A stretch of DNA of 64,000 bases from positions 1 through 64,000 of the forward strand of contig JACABB010000029.1 of assembly GCA_013376985.1 (NCBI GenBank). Direction: 5' to 3'. This stretch comes from Bacteroidales bacterium (GTDB lineage Bacteria; Bacteroidota; Bacteroidia; Bacteroidales; Tenuifilaceae). Below are positions 18,530 to 27,503 of the stretch, one piece after another (the first letter of the stretch is position 1; every line of letters begins with the position of its first letter). The notes below the pieces were generated by a model. That model had not been told where the DNA came from. It did not search any database and was given only the letters and a program-made list of their open reading frames with translations. The translations under genes were made by a program, and so were the position numbers.

Positions 18530-19228
18530 ATGAGTATTAAACTATTTTGTTTCCCTTATGCTGGGGGTTCAGCTTCAATGTATGTACGTTGGAAACAAAA
18601 ACTTCCAGAGCAAATTGAAGTAATTCCAATAGAACTTGCAGGAAGAGGAAGCCGAGCTGGTGAAAAATTGTTTAATGATTTTAACGATTTAACCATTGAT
18701 GTTTATGATAAAGTTAAAGGATACATACAGCCAAGCGATACTTATGCTTTATTTGGATTTAGTATGGGTGGGCTTATAGCGTATGAGGTGTACCGGAAGT
18801 TGCTCATTAACAAGATGCAACTCCCGGAGCATTTATTCGTCATTGGTCGCGAAGCTCCAAATACTGATATCTTTAAGGTAAATCATTTAAATGACAATGA
18901 TTTTATTGAAGAGATATTCAGCTATGATGGTATGCCCGAAGAATTGTATAACAATAAAGAGGTATTAAGTTATTTTATGCCAATACTTCGAGCCGACTTT
19001 GGAATTCATGAAACTTATACCTGTACTAAAGAAATTGATAAAATCAACTGCAACATCACAGTATGGTATGGGAAAAATGACAAATCAATTATCCATGAAA
19101 ATGTTCACTTATGGAAAAATTTTGCAGGGGCTAATTTTGAAATAATTGAATTAGAAGGTGGTCATTTTTTCATGAAGCAGCATGAATCGACAATACTTGA
19201 CAAAGTTTCCAATCTCTTAATAAAATAA
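18530..19228 (+). CDS. Type II thioesterase (GrsT-like)
   Basis: This 232-residue alpha/beta hydrolase of the external thioesterase family has the N-terminal FPYAGGSAS motif, the ELAGRGSR segment, the nucleophile Ser78 in GFSMGG and the C-terminal histidine in EGGHFF. Such enzymes strip stalled or mis-primed groups from carrier proteins and sometimes release the product. It follows the PKS-NRPS by 26 bases. That protein has no internal thioesterase, so release by this enzyme is a real option. Its stop codon TAA (19226-19228) coincides with the edge of an inverted-repeat element. Confidence 0.9.
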   Translation: MSIKLFCFPYAGGSASMYVRWKQKLPEQIEVIPIELAGRGSRAGEKLFNDFNDLTIDVYDKVKGYIQPSDTYALFGFSMGGLIAYEVYRKLLINKMQLPEHLFVIGREAPNTDIFKVNHLNDNDFIEEIFSYDGMPEELYNNKEVLSYFMPILRADFGIHETYTCTKEIDKINCNITVWYGKNDKSIIHENVHLWKNFAGANFEIIELEGGHFFMKQHESTILDKVSNLLIK

Positions 19229-19360
19229 TTAACGTCAGTTCGATTTAAGAAACAATGTATTAACCTATATATCAAGTAGTTTATTTTATTTGAAACAATG
19301 GAAAGCTGGAAGATATAAGCACATTACACCTTATTTCTTAAATCGAACTCACGTTAATTA
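19226..19360. repeat. MITE-like element with 27-bp terminal inverted repeats
   Basis: The left arm is 19226-19252 and the right arm 19334-19360. They are reverse complements over 27 bases with one mismatch (TAATTAACGTCAGTTCGATT... against TAATTAACGTGAGTTCGATT...). The 81-base interior has no coding potential. The element starts exactly at the stop codon of the thioesterase gene and ends with TA. This is the structure of a miniature inverted-repeat transposable element. Which transposase would recognise it cannot be told from here. It could alternatively act as a very long hairpin that attenuates transcription between 18530 and 19440. Confidence 0.55.
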
Positions 19361-19439
19361 AGTATTTATTAAAAAAAATCAATTTTGTTCTTACAATTTT
19401 TAATAACCACACTTATTAAACGGCTATTAATCATTTTTG

Positions 19440-20645
19440 ATGTTAATTAAAAAAATTATGAAAATTACAAATTTAAAGAAGTTCATGATAGATGAGGGAA
19501 TAAACCCTATCAATCAGATTGTTATGGAATGTTCCAGCATGTTCTATTATCCTATAGAAACTCAAACGGAAATGAAATTTAATGCCATAAAAAAGGCTTT
19601 TGAATTTCATTACAAGCACAACGATTTTTACAAAACTTACTGTAAAGAATCTGGGAACATAACGCCAGATGATATAAAAAACTTTAGCGATCTGCATCGA
19701 ATACCAGTTATTCCCAATAGCTTTTTTCAGGAAGGGAAATCAGAAGCAATGTTAAGCCTTCCAATAGAATTTAAACAATTAGAATTTCATACCGAGGGAG
19801 TTCAGGGACGCCATGGAGTAGCTTTTCGCGACTCAGTGTCAAATGAATATGCCATTATCGGGTTATATTTATTATTTGAAGAATTGATGGATTTGCGTCA
19901 AATGGGTTCACCTGTAGCTTTGTTTTTAACCCCATCTATTGCTGATGCACCAAATCTCGGAATGCTTCGAGCTCTAGCTGTTTTAAATTCAATATTTACG
20001 GATCAGGCTTATGCTATGGTAAATAATCAGTTTGACTTTGTTAAAGCTTCTGAATTTATTAAAAAATGGGATGGTCAGGTACCAATCTTTATCATCGGAC
20101 CTCCATTCATTGTAAACTTCTTTATGGAATATTTAAAGGCCAATAAAATAAATTTCAAATTGGACGAGAATGCACGGATAATGACAGCCGGTGGATGGAA
20201 AAGACATACAGGTCAGATAATTTCTAAAGATGATTTATCACAAAAAATTTGCAGTACTTTTGGAGTTAAACCTTCTCAATACCGAGATTTATTTGGTTTA
20301 ATAGAGCTCAACCAGTTTAGCATGGAATGTTCTGCTCACAAAAAACATATTCCACCTTTCTGTGAATTCTTTATTAAGGATTTAAACGATCCAACTAAAG
20401 TTTGCGAAGATGGCAAAGAAGGCTTTGTAACAATATTAGATCCCACTGTGCTTACCTACCCAGGGTTTATTAGAACACCAGATGTCGGTATCGTTCATCA
20501 CAATTACGCATGTGAATGCGGGAGGACAAGTTCAATAATAAATATTATTGGACGTGAACAAAAAGTAGAAGACATCAATTGTTCCATTACATTGGATAAA
20601 TATTTGGAAGGTAAATCAGAAAAATTGAGACATAGCTATAACTAG
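19440..20645 (+). CDS. LuxE-like acyl-protein synthetase / acyl-activating enzyme
   Basis: This protein of about 401 residues belongs to the LuxE acyl-protein synthetase branch of the adenylate-forming superfamily, which activates a fatty acid with ATP. It shows the N-terminal HNDFYKTYC region, a serine-rich segment, the ITAGGWK-like motif (MTAGGWKRHTG) near residue 245, and a Cys-rich tail (CECGRTS). ATG starts occur at 19440 and 19458; the latter, in A/T-rich context, is equally plausible. LuxC and LuxD partners are absent. In this cluster it may prime a carrier protein with an acyl starter, in parallel with the FAAL protein at 21009. Substrate is unknown. Confidence 0.75.
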   Translation: MLIKKIMKITNLKKFMIDEGINPINQIVMECSSMFYYPIETQTEMKFNAIKKAFEFHYKHNDFYKTYCKESGNITPDDIKNFSDLHRIPVIPNSFFQEGKSEAMLSLPIEFKQLEFHTEGVQGRHGVAFRDSVSNEYAIIGLYLLFEELMDLRQMGSPVALFLTPSIADAPNLGMLRALAVLNSIFTDQAYAMVNNQFDFVKASEFIKKWDGQVPIFIIGPPFIVNFFMEYLKANKINFKLDENARIMTAGGWKRHTGQIISKDDLSQKICSTFGVKPSQYRDLFGLIELNQFSMECSAHKKHIPPFCEFFIKDLNDPTKVCEDGKEGFVTILDPTVLTYPGFIRTPDVGIVHHNYACECGRTSSIINIIGREQKVEDINCSITLDKYLEGKSEKLRHSYN

Positions 20646-20659
20646 GTTTTAGCAAGACT

Positions 20660-20730
20660 TTTTTTCAGGGATACCCATAATGCTAATTTAAACTATTAAT
20701 ACAGTTGAGCGTTGGGTCTCCCTGAAAAAA
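20660..20730. repeat. Inverted repeat in the 363-base gap before the FAAL gene
   Basis: The arms are 20660-20677 (TTTTTTCAGGGATACCCA) and 20713-20730 (TGGGTCTCCCTGAAAAAA), complementary over 18 bases with one mismatch and separated by 35 bases. It begins 15 bases after the stop of the LuxE-like gene. It could fold as a transcript-end structure, though the T-tract lies on the 5' side, or be a decayed element. The rest of the gap (20731-21008) holds no gene and no clear TAnnTTTG promoter; TAAAATTG at 20991-20998 is the nearest match. Confidence 0.45.
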
Positions 20731-21008
20731 CCAAGATCTTCAGTATTTCGAAACCGTTACAAGGTAAAACATATTCATCAACCAGATCTTCAGATGAATG
20801 TGTTTATGTGATCATATTTTCTTGCTATTATATCAAGCATGATCAAATACCAATAAATTTTGATTGTCAGCCGGATGTTTGTGGATAAACGGATCTACAA
20901 GAACATCTTCCCACACCAGACAGACACAACCACGAACTAACATCTCATTTACAAAGAGATAAATAATATATTTTATAAAATTCTTATTCTAAAATTGCAC
21001 GTAAATAT

Positions 21009-23591
21009 ATGAAAAGCAACACCTTAGCAGCAGCAATAAAAAGAAACAAAAACCTTACCGATAAAGGTATTACCTTTATCACTGGTTCCGAAAAAGATCT
21101 ATTTCTACCCTACGGAACTATTTACCAAAAAGCATTGCAGCGTCTTTACTATCTCCAAAATGTAATCAAACTTCAACAAAGTGATAAATTAATTTTTCAG
21201 ATAGAAGATAATCGTGAGTTTGTAATCTCTTTCTGGGCATGCATCTTGGGAGGTATTATTCCAGTTCCGTTGACCTTTGCTAATAATCCAGAAGTAATTA
21301 CCAAATTACTAAATGTATGGACAGTGGTTGATTGTACAAAAGTTATAATGCCATCAAAATTAACAAAGAAGATTTTAAAGCACATTGAGGAACTACCTTC
21401 AAAATCGAACAAAAAATATCAAAATTTCGAACAAAGTGTACTGAGTATCGAAAATATTAATGAATGGGAATCAAATAATCCTGAAGCTAAGGGACAAGTT
21501 GCTGAAATTAAACCTGATGATTTAGCTTTTATTCAATTCTCTTCAGGCTCAACCGGTGATCCAAAAGGTGTGATGCTTTCTCATAAAAATATTACTACCA
21601 ATATTTATGATATTTCTCAAGCATCACAATGGACAGAAAAAGATAAATCATTAAGTTGGATGCCCCTTACACACGATATGGGGTTGATTGGATTACACCT
21701 AACGCCTTTAGTGTTGCAATGCAACCAACACTTAATGTCTACGTTTCTTTTTGCCTTTTATCCTCTTACTTGGCTGCTAAAAGTAAGCGATTATAAAATC
21801 ACTGTAACATCTTGTCCAAATTTCGGTTACGAGCATTTTTTAAATTTCCTTACCCAAGAAGACTTTAAAGATGCTGACTTATCCTCCGTTCGGTTTATAC
21901 TTAATGGTGCTGAACCTATTTCTCACAGAGTTTGCCAGAATTTCCTCAACAAACTTGCCCCTTATAATCTAAAGCCGAATACCATCATGCCTGTCTATGG
22001 CTTAGCAGAAGGTACATTGGCCATAACAAATAATCCGTTAGAAGAAACAATTAAAACACATACCCTTGAACGTAGTTCACTAACAATGGGTGCTAAAATA
22101 GTAAGTGCTACTGCTGAAAGTACCGATCAAACTATACTTGTTGATGTTGGCACATTTGTGGGTAAAGTACAATTGAGAATTTGTGATAACAAAGGAAATG
22201 TTTTACCAGATGAGACCGTTGGCCTAGTGTACATGAAAGGAAAAAATGTTACTAGGGGTTATTTCAATAATCCTAAAGTTACTAAGGAATTACTTTCAGA
22301 AGATGGATGGTTTAACACTGGCGACTTAGGTTTCTTAAAAGATAATCGCTTAACAATCATTGGGAGGCAAAAAGAGATTCTTTTTGTAAACGGACAAAAC
22401 TTCTACTCAAACGACCTTGAAAGGGTTGCTAATGAGATAGATGGAGTAGAAATGGGTAAAGTAGGTGTGTGTGGAGTTGAAAATCGTGAAAACGGTTGCG
22501 ATGACATTATCATTTTTGTACAAAACAGAAAAAGTCCAGAAGAATTTTCCCAATTAGCACTTAAAATCACACAATTAATTGCTCAACGCACAGGCATTAT
22601 TGTTAAAACTGTTGTCCCTGTAAAAAAGATGCCCATTACAACTAGTGGGAAAGTTCAAAGATTTGTTTTGAAAGAAAACTTTTTAAAAGGAATCTATAAT
22701 GATGTAATTATTGGATTTGAAGACTATGCTCCTAATATTCAAATAGAAGTTGAGAAATCATCTGTTAATATTGGAAATAATTTTGAAAAAGAAATATTAA
22801 ACTGTTGGCAAAGTATACCTGGTAATACTATTAGGATTGGTTTAAATGATAATTTTTTTGAAGCTTGTGGGGACTCTCTATTAATCTCAAAAGTGGCTGC
22901 CAGTTTAAACAAAAAATACGAAGGTAAAGTAACAGTAACAGATTTTTTCGGATATCCAACAGTAACAAAACTTGCTTCTATTATAGAGCAGAGAGTATCC
23001 AATCCTCTTGAAAAATTGAAAACAGTGCCTTTTAAAGATGAAATGCTTGACCCAAATAATAAAAATAAAAACATCTGGAATATTACAATCAAAAAAGAAC
23101 AGTTAGACGCAATTTTTATCGAACAATATGCCATAACGCAAATAGAACAATTAATATTAGCATGTTACGCCTTGGTTGTCGGAAAAATGTCTGAACAACA
23201 AGAAGTTACTATATATCTTGCAAAAAAAGGACAAAACACATTCCTTCCATGCTGCATTAATCTATCTCAACAAAATGGTTTTTTCCAATTAATGAAAAAT
23301 CTACAACACTTTGTTGAGCAAAACACTCCGCTTAATAATATTGCTATTGAAAAACTGGGAAACGGAAATCAGCCATGTTTTATGCTTACACAACAAGCTT
23401 TTCAATTTTTACATGACCGATATGTCTCTGAAGTTTTTGATTGCAAAATCTCTTTCAGCTTTGAACAAGACTTGAATATTCAATTTTCAATTGCGGGTTT
23501 GTTAAGAAAAGAGGCTTCACTTACGTTGGTTAACTCATTAGTGTCGATAATCCAAAAATTAGCGGAACACGCAAAATCGACAGTTCAGTAA
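21009..23591 (+). CDS. Fatty acyl-AMP ligase fused to a carrier protein (FAAL-PCP)
   Basis: This 860-residue protein has an adenylation domain at about 1-570. Its P-loop is FSSGSTGDPKG near residues 178-189, and the later motifs are VYGLAEGTL and GWFNTGDLG. The overall pattern (TWMPL-like region LSWMPLTHDMGL) is that of fatty acyl-AMP ligases, which pass an acyl group straight to a carrier protein without CoA. The carrier domain follows with Ser623 in EACGDSLL. The C-terminal stretch of about 170 residues (690-860) has no motif I recognise. I infer that it loads the starter acid for a polyketide chain or for the KS of the hybrid protein. Confidence 0.88.
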   Translation: MKSNTLAAAIKRNKNLTDKGITFITGSEKDLFLPYGTIYQKALQRLYYLQNVIKLQQSDKLIFQIEDNREFVISFWACILGGIIPVPLTFANNPEVITKLLNVWTVVDCTKVIMPSKLTKKILKHIEELPSKSNKKYQNFEQSVLSIENINEWESNNPEAKGQVAEIKPDDLAFIQFSSGSTGDPKGVMLSHKNITTNIYDISQASQWTEKDKSLSWMPLTHDMGLIGLHLTPLVLQCNQHLMSTFLFAFYPLTWLLKVSDYKITVTSCPNFGYEHFLNFLTQEDFKDADLSSVRFILNGAEPISHRVCQNFLNKLAPYNLKPNTIMPVYGLAEGTLAITNNPLEETIKTHTLERSSLTMGAKIVSATAESTDQTILVDVGTFVGKVQLRICDNKGNVLPDETVGLVYMKGKNVTRGYFNNPKVTKELLSEDGWFNTGDLGFLKDNRLTIIGRQKEILFVNGQNFYSNDLERVANEIDGVEMGKVGVCGVENRENGCDDIIIFVQNRKSPEEFSQLALKITQLIAQRTGIIVKTVVPVKKMPITTSGKVQRFVLKENFLKGIYNDVIIGFEDYAPNIQIEVEKSSVNIGNNFEKEILNCWQSIPGNTIRIGLNDNFFEACGDSLLISKVAASLNKKYEGKVTVTDFFGYPTVTKLASIIEQRVSNPLEKLKTVPFKDEMLDPNNKNKNIWNITIKKEQLDAIFIEQYAITQIEQLILACYALVVGKMSEQQEVTIYLAKKGQNTFLPCCINLSQQNGFFQLMKNLQHFVEQNTPLNNIAIEKLGNGNQPCFMLTQQAFQFLHDRYVSEVFDCKISFSFEQDLNIQFSIAGLLRKEASLTLVNSLVSIIQKLAEHAKSTVQ

Positions 23592-23639
23592 AAATTAAAC
23601 CCAATAAGTAGCATAAGTCATATCTTAAACCATAATAAA

Positions 23640-24965
23640 ATGACGAACAGCTCTTTAGATAAAAAATCATATAAAATTAAAAACCTTATTCCTATTACGG
23701 CTCGCTCGAAAGAGTTACTGATTGGCATTGCAAAACAGCACATACAAATGATGGATAGCAACAAGGAACTATCCTTACAGGACTTGTGCAATTTATATTC
23801 TGATACGCCACAAGAACAATCAGTTCGCTGCATAATAAAAGCATCTTCGACTGAAGACTATAAAGAGAAACTAAATACTTTAATTTTAGACAACAATCAT
23901 AAAGAAATATTCATCAGCACTAACAATCCGACGAAACCAATAAAAATAGTCTTTGTTTATTCTGGCATGGGACCCCAGTGGTGGGGAATGGGATGGGGAT
24001 TGTATCATCATTTCGATGTTTTTAAAAAGGTAATAAACCAATGCGATGAACTGATACAAAAACATGCCGGGTGGTCGTTGCTAAATGAGATGTTCAGGGC
24101 TGAGGATACAAATAATATGTCCCAAACATGGTTGGCGCAACCCGCTAATTTTGCCATTCAAACTGGATTAACGGAACTATGGAAGCATTGGGGAGTAGTC
24201 CCTGATGGTGTTGTGGGGCATAGCATTGGCGAAACAACCGCTTTTCACGTAGCTGGTGTCCATACCTTCGAACAAGCCTTAATGATTAATGTACAAAGAG
24301 GCAAACTGCAACATACTTTAGAAGGGGAAGGAAAAATGCTTGCCATAGGCATAAATTCAAATAATATTGAGAATTATTTAAAGGATAATGATCAGGTACG
24401 AATTGCGGCAATAAATAGTTGTGATTCTGTCACCTTGGTTGGAGATGAAGTAGAACTTAACAAAATACATGAAGCAATTCCTTATGATATTTTTAAGAAA
24501 TACTTAAATGTTAGCATTCCTTATCACGGGCATCGTATGCAAAAAATAAAAGATGCCCTTGAATACGAATTAAATGACCTCTCATTCGGAAATGAATGCG
24601 ATATAAATCTTTATTCAAGTGTTTCAGGAAAACGATGGAATAAAAATATTTCTCCAGTGCAATACTGGTGGAACAACACATTCGAACAAGTAAATTTTAA
24701 ATCTGTAATTGAAGAAATTATTAAATGTGGATATAATACTTTTATTGAAATTGGACCACACAAAGCCCTCTTGCCCTCTATAAAAGAAATTACTAAACAT
24801 ACCGATGAGAGGTATATTATTTTACCATCATTGAATCGTGATGAGGCAGAATTCGAAACTATACAAAAAAGTCTTTGTACATTATTTTGCTTGGGAGTAG
24901 ATGTGAATTTGAAAAAATATAACCAAGACCTGTACAAAAAAGATTCAATATTACAAACAAAATAG
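23640..24965 (+). CDS. Discrete acyltransferase (PKS-type trans-AT)
   Basis: This 441-residue protein contains a PKS-type AT: the oxyanion segment FVYSGMGPQWWGMG near residue 103, the nucleophile Ser195 in GHSIGE, and a histidine in SIPYHGHRM. An N-terminal extension of about 95 residues and the W-rich oxyanion region set it apart from the FabD-type enzyme at 8353. The selectivity motif position reads Y-H-G-H rather than A-F-H-S (malonyl) or Y-A-S-H (methylmalonyl), so extender choice is uncertain. It opens set 2 and could serve the AT-less module at 11391. Confidence 0.85.
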   Translation: MTNSSLDKKSYKIKNLIPITARSKELLIGIAKQHIQMMDSNKELSLQDLCNLYSDTPQEQSVRCIIKASSTEDYKEKLNTLILDNNHKEIFISTNNPTKPIKIVFVYSGMGPQWWGMGWGLYHHFDVFKKVINQCDELIQKHAGWSLLNEMFRAEDTNNMSQTWLAQPANFAIQTGLTELWKHWGVVPDGVVGHSIGETTAFHVAGVHTFEQALMINVQRGKLQHTLEGEGKMLAIGINSNNIENYLKDNDQVRIAAINSCDSVTLVGDEVELNKIHEAIPYDIFKKYLNVSIPYHGHRMQKIKDALEYELNDLSFGNECDINLYSSVSGKRWNKNISPVQYWWNNTFEQVNFKSVIEEIIKCGYNTFIEIGPHKALLPSIKEITKHTDERYIILPSLNRDEAEFETIQKSLCTLFCLGVDVNLKKYNQDLYKKDSILQTK

Positions 24966-25098
24966 ATTAAACCAGTAGTGGTAATATATTGTGAAAATTG
25001 AAATTAACTCCCCTTTAATGTATTAATAAGAATCCTAATTTTCAACCACAGGGAAAAGTTAATAAACTCCAAAATATTTCACACAGATCAAAACAAAC

Positions 25099-25767
25099 AT
25101 GCAAAAAACTAATGAGACACAAGTAGAATATAGCGCAATTAAAAATACTGTTGCCAATCTCATATCTGGGGCAAAAACCGATACGGAAAAAATGGAAAAA
25201 ATCTTTTATTTCGTTCGTGACAGCATAAAGTTTGGATGGGTTTATCCTATGGAAATTACAGCGGAAGAAGTTTTAAAAAACAAACGGGGTATTTGTGTGC
25301 AAAAAACAAATCTTTTGATTGCTATGACTCGTGAAGCCGGTTTAAAAGCCCGATTCCATTTTTTATATGTATATAAAAATGCTCTGGAAGATTTTTTACC
25401 TGCGTTCGCCTACAAAAGATGGGTAAATCCGTTTCCTCATACAATTTCGGAAGTTTATCTGAATGGGAAGTGGGTTTCCATGGATGCGACCTTCGACAAA
25501 GAAATTCATGAAATTTGCATAAGGCAAAAAATTAATTTTGGGAAAAATCCAAATATAGTTAGCCAAGTTTCAATTGAATTCTCTGAGGATGGAGTAAAAG
25601 GCCATCAGCAATATTACCATGCCGAGGGTAAAGATTCATTTTATGGCGAAAGTTTGAATGAACTCACAAAATATATGATTGATGTACCTTGGTGGAAACG
25701 AGTAACCCAACCTTTGATTTATAGAAAAGCACAAAAGATCATAAATAAAATAAGGGATACGAAATAA
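25099..25767 (+). CDS. Transglutaminase-like cysteine enzyme
   Basis: This 222-residue protein has the papain/transglutaminase-like triad in the expected order: Cys66 in RGICVQ, His114 in FPHTISEVY and Asp129 in SMDATFD. It has no signal peptide, so it acts in the cytoplasm. In andrimid biosynthesis a transglutaminase homologue (AdmF) forms an amide bond between two carrier-bound chains; related enzymes could release or join intermediates here. The gene lies between the AT and the ACP of set 2, which supports a role in biosynthesis. Function is inference from this precedent. Confidence 0.8.
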   Translation: MQKTNETQVEYSAIKNTVANLISGAKTDTEKMEKIFYFVRDSIKFGWVYPMEITAEEVLKNKRGICVQKTNLLIAMTREAGLKARFHFLYVYKNALEDFLPAFAYKRWVNPFPHTISEVYLNGKWVSMDATFDKEIHEICIRQKINFGKNPNIVSQVSIEFSEDGVKGHQQYYHAEGKDSFYGESLNELTKYMIDVPWWKRVTQPLIYRKAQKIINKIRDTK

Positions 25768-25850
25768 AAAAACCATCATTCCTCCTTATCATTTTATCAT
25801 TCAATAATTTAAATACAGTCAGAATATAAACTAAACCTAAAAATATTATT

Positions 25851-26222
25851 ATGATTGACCAGAAAATTAACGAGATACTTATTGAGGTCTTAGGTCTCGA
25901 TGAAGAAGAAAAGATTAATCCCGAGAATGATCTTATTCGCGACTTAGCAGCAGAATCAATCGATTTTGTTGACATTTGTTTTAGATTAGAGAAAGAATTT
26001 AAACTTGGTAAAGTAAACCCAGGAAATATATTTCCAGCATTTCTTGAAAAAGCAGATTTAAAGAATGGTATTCCAGATAATATTATTGAGCAACTAATTA
26101 AAGAATTCCCCCATACTAATGTTGGTTTAATAGATGAACTCAAAAGAGAAAAGAATCCAAGAATATTCTTGCAAGTGAAAAACCTGATAAGCTTTGTATC
26201 CTATAAATTGAACCAAAACTAA
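25851..26222 (+). CDS. Acyl carrier protein with extended C-terminal part (set 2)
   Basis: This 123-residue protein has its phosphopantetheine site at Ser36 in AAESIDFVD. It is about 40 residues longer than a normal ACP: a proline/asparagine-rich loop and an extra helix (about 62-95) separate helix II from the final helix, LQVKNLISFVSYKL. Extended carriers of this type occur in Bacteroidota type II clusters. It abuts the ketosynthase at 26224, with one base between stop and ATG. Confidence 0.85.
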   Translation: MIDQKINEILIEVLGLDEEEKINPENDLIRDLAAESIDFVDICFRLEKEFKLGKVNPGNIFPAFLEKADLKNGIPDNIIEQLIKEFPHTNVGLIDELKREKNPRIFLQVKNLISFVSYKLNQN

Positions 26223-26223
26223 A

Positions 26224-27417
26224 ATGCGGAAAGTTGTAGTTTCGGGTATAGGCATTTTAACATCACTAGGAAATACAATAGAATCCAATTGGGAATCAAT
26301 GCTAAATTCTAAAAATGGTATAACAGCATTGGACACCAATCTCCCTGTAAAAGTTGCAGGAAAAGCAGTAAATTTTGACATAAAACAGTTCGGTGTAAGT
26401 AAAAAACATGCCACACAAATGGATTTTCAGTCGAGTATGCTAGTATATTGTGGTCTCATGGCTTTAAAAAACGCAGAATTAAATTGGCCTGACGATACGA
26501 TGAAATATTCGACAGGGGCAATTGTTGGCGTTGGGAATGCTTTTGCCTCACGTTACAATGATACCGAATTTTGTAAGCGAAATCCACTTTGGTTTCTCGA
26601 AACTTACCCAAACATGGCTCTTGGCTATCTATCTGCTATCGCCTCGCTAACAGGCTATGGTAGTACAAATATTTCTGCTTGTGCCAGCAGCACACATTCC
26701 ATTGGAACCGCTTTTAAACTAATTCAATCAGGACATGCAAAAATCATCCTTGCAGGAGGCGTGGAAGACAAACTTATCGAACCAGTTGTATCAGGCTTCA
26801 TGAATCTTGGCATGTGTACAACTGCATCTAATCCAGATACAGCTATGATGCCTTTCGATAAAAAAAGGAATGGTTTTGTTATTGGACAAGGCGCATGTAT
26901 ACTAGTACTAGAAGAATACCAGCATGCAATTGATCGAGGTATAAAGCCATTATGCTGTATCGTAGGTTATGGTGCATCAATGAATGCCAAAAACTTAACC
27001 GACGCTGACAGGGAAGGCATTTCAAATTCCATGAAAATGGCAATTTTAGATGCAAATATTTATCCTAATCAAATAAATTACATTAATGCTCATGGCACTT
27101 CCACTATTTCGAACGATCGGGAAGAAAGCCTTGCAATAAAAAATGTCTTCGGCAAAAAAGCTTATGAAATACCTATAAATAGCACAAAGTCCATGATTGG
27201 ACATACGTTTGCAGCTTGTGGTGCCATTGAATCAGCAATATGTACACAAAGTTTAATGCATCAAAAAATTCATCCCACGCGAAATTTTTTTGAGGGAGAC
27301 AACGATTGTGACCTCGATTATGTTACTGAAAAACGAAACGTTTCAATAGACTATTGCATGAATAATAACAGTGGAATTGGAGGATTTAATGCCACCTTAA
27401 TCTTTGCAAAGATATAG
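26224..27417 (+). CDS. Beta-ketoacyl-ACP synthase (set 2, first active KS)
   Basis: This 397-residue FabF-like condensing enzyme has an intact triad: Cys153 in SACASST, His290 in HGTSTIS and His327 in MIGHTFAACGA. The HGTST variant of the second motif, shared with the KS at 28836, distinguishes set 2 from set 1 (HGTGTP). It is one base from the ACP and 86 bases from an inactive KS homologue, so it probably forms a KS/CLF dimer with the product of 27504. Confidence 0.9.
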   Translation: MRKVVVSGIGILTSLGNTIESNWESMLNSKNGITALDTNLPVKVAGKAVNFDIKQFGVSKKHATQMDFQSSMLVYCGLMALKNAELNWPDDTMKYSTGAIVGVGNAFASRYNDTEFCKRNPLWFLETYPNMALGYLSAIASLTGYGSTNISACASSTHSIGTAFKLIQSGHAKIILAGGVEDKLIEPVVSGFMNLGMCTTASNPDTAMMPFDKKRNGFVIGQGACILVLEEYQHAIDRGIKPLCCIVGYGASMNAKNLTDADREGISNSMKMAILDANIYPNQINYINAHGTSTISNDREESLAIKNVFGKKAYEIPINSTKSMIGHTFAACGAIESAICTQSLMHQKIHPTRNFFEGDNDCDLDYVTEKRNVSIDYCMNNNSGIGGFNATLIFAKI

Positions 27418-27503
27418 GTTGCGCTATTTTTCAATCCTGATAGATATTTTCCTGATCATGCTATTTGAATTAACGCTATATTAATGCACATGAGCCGTTT
27501 AAA

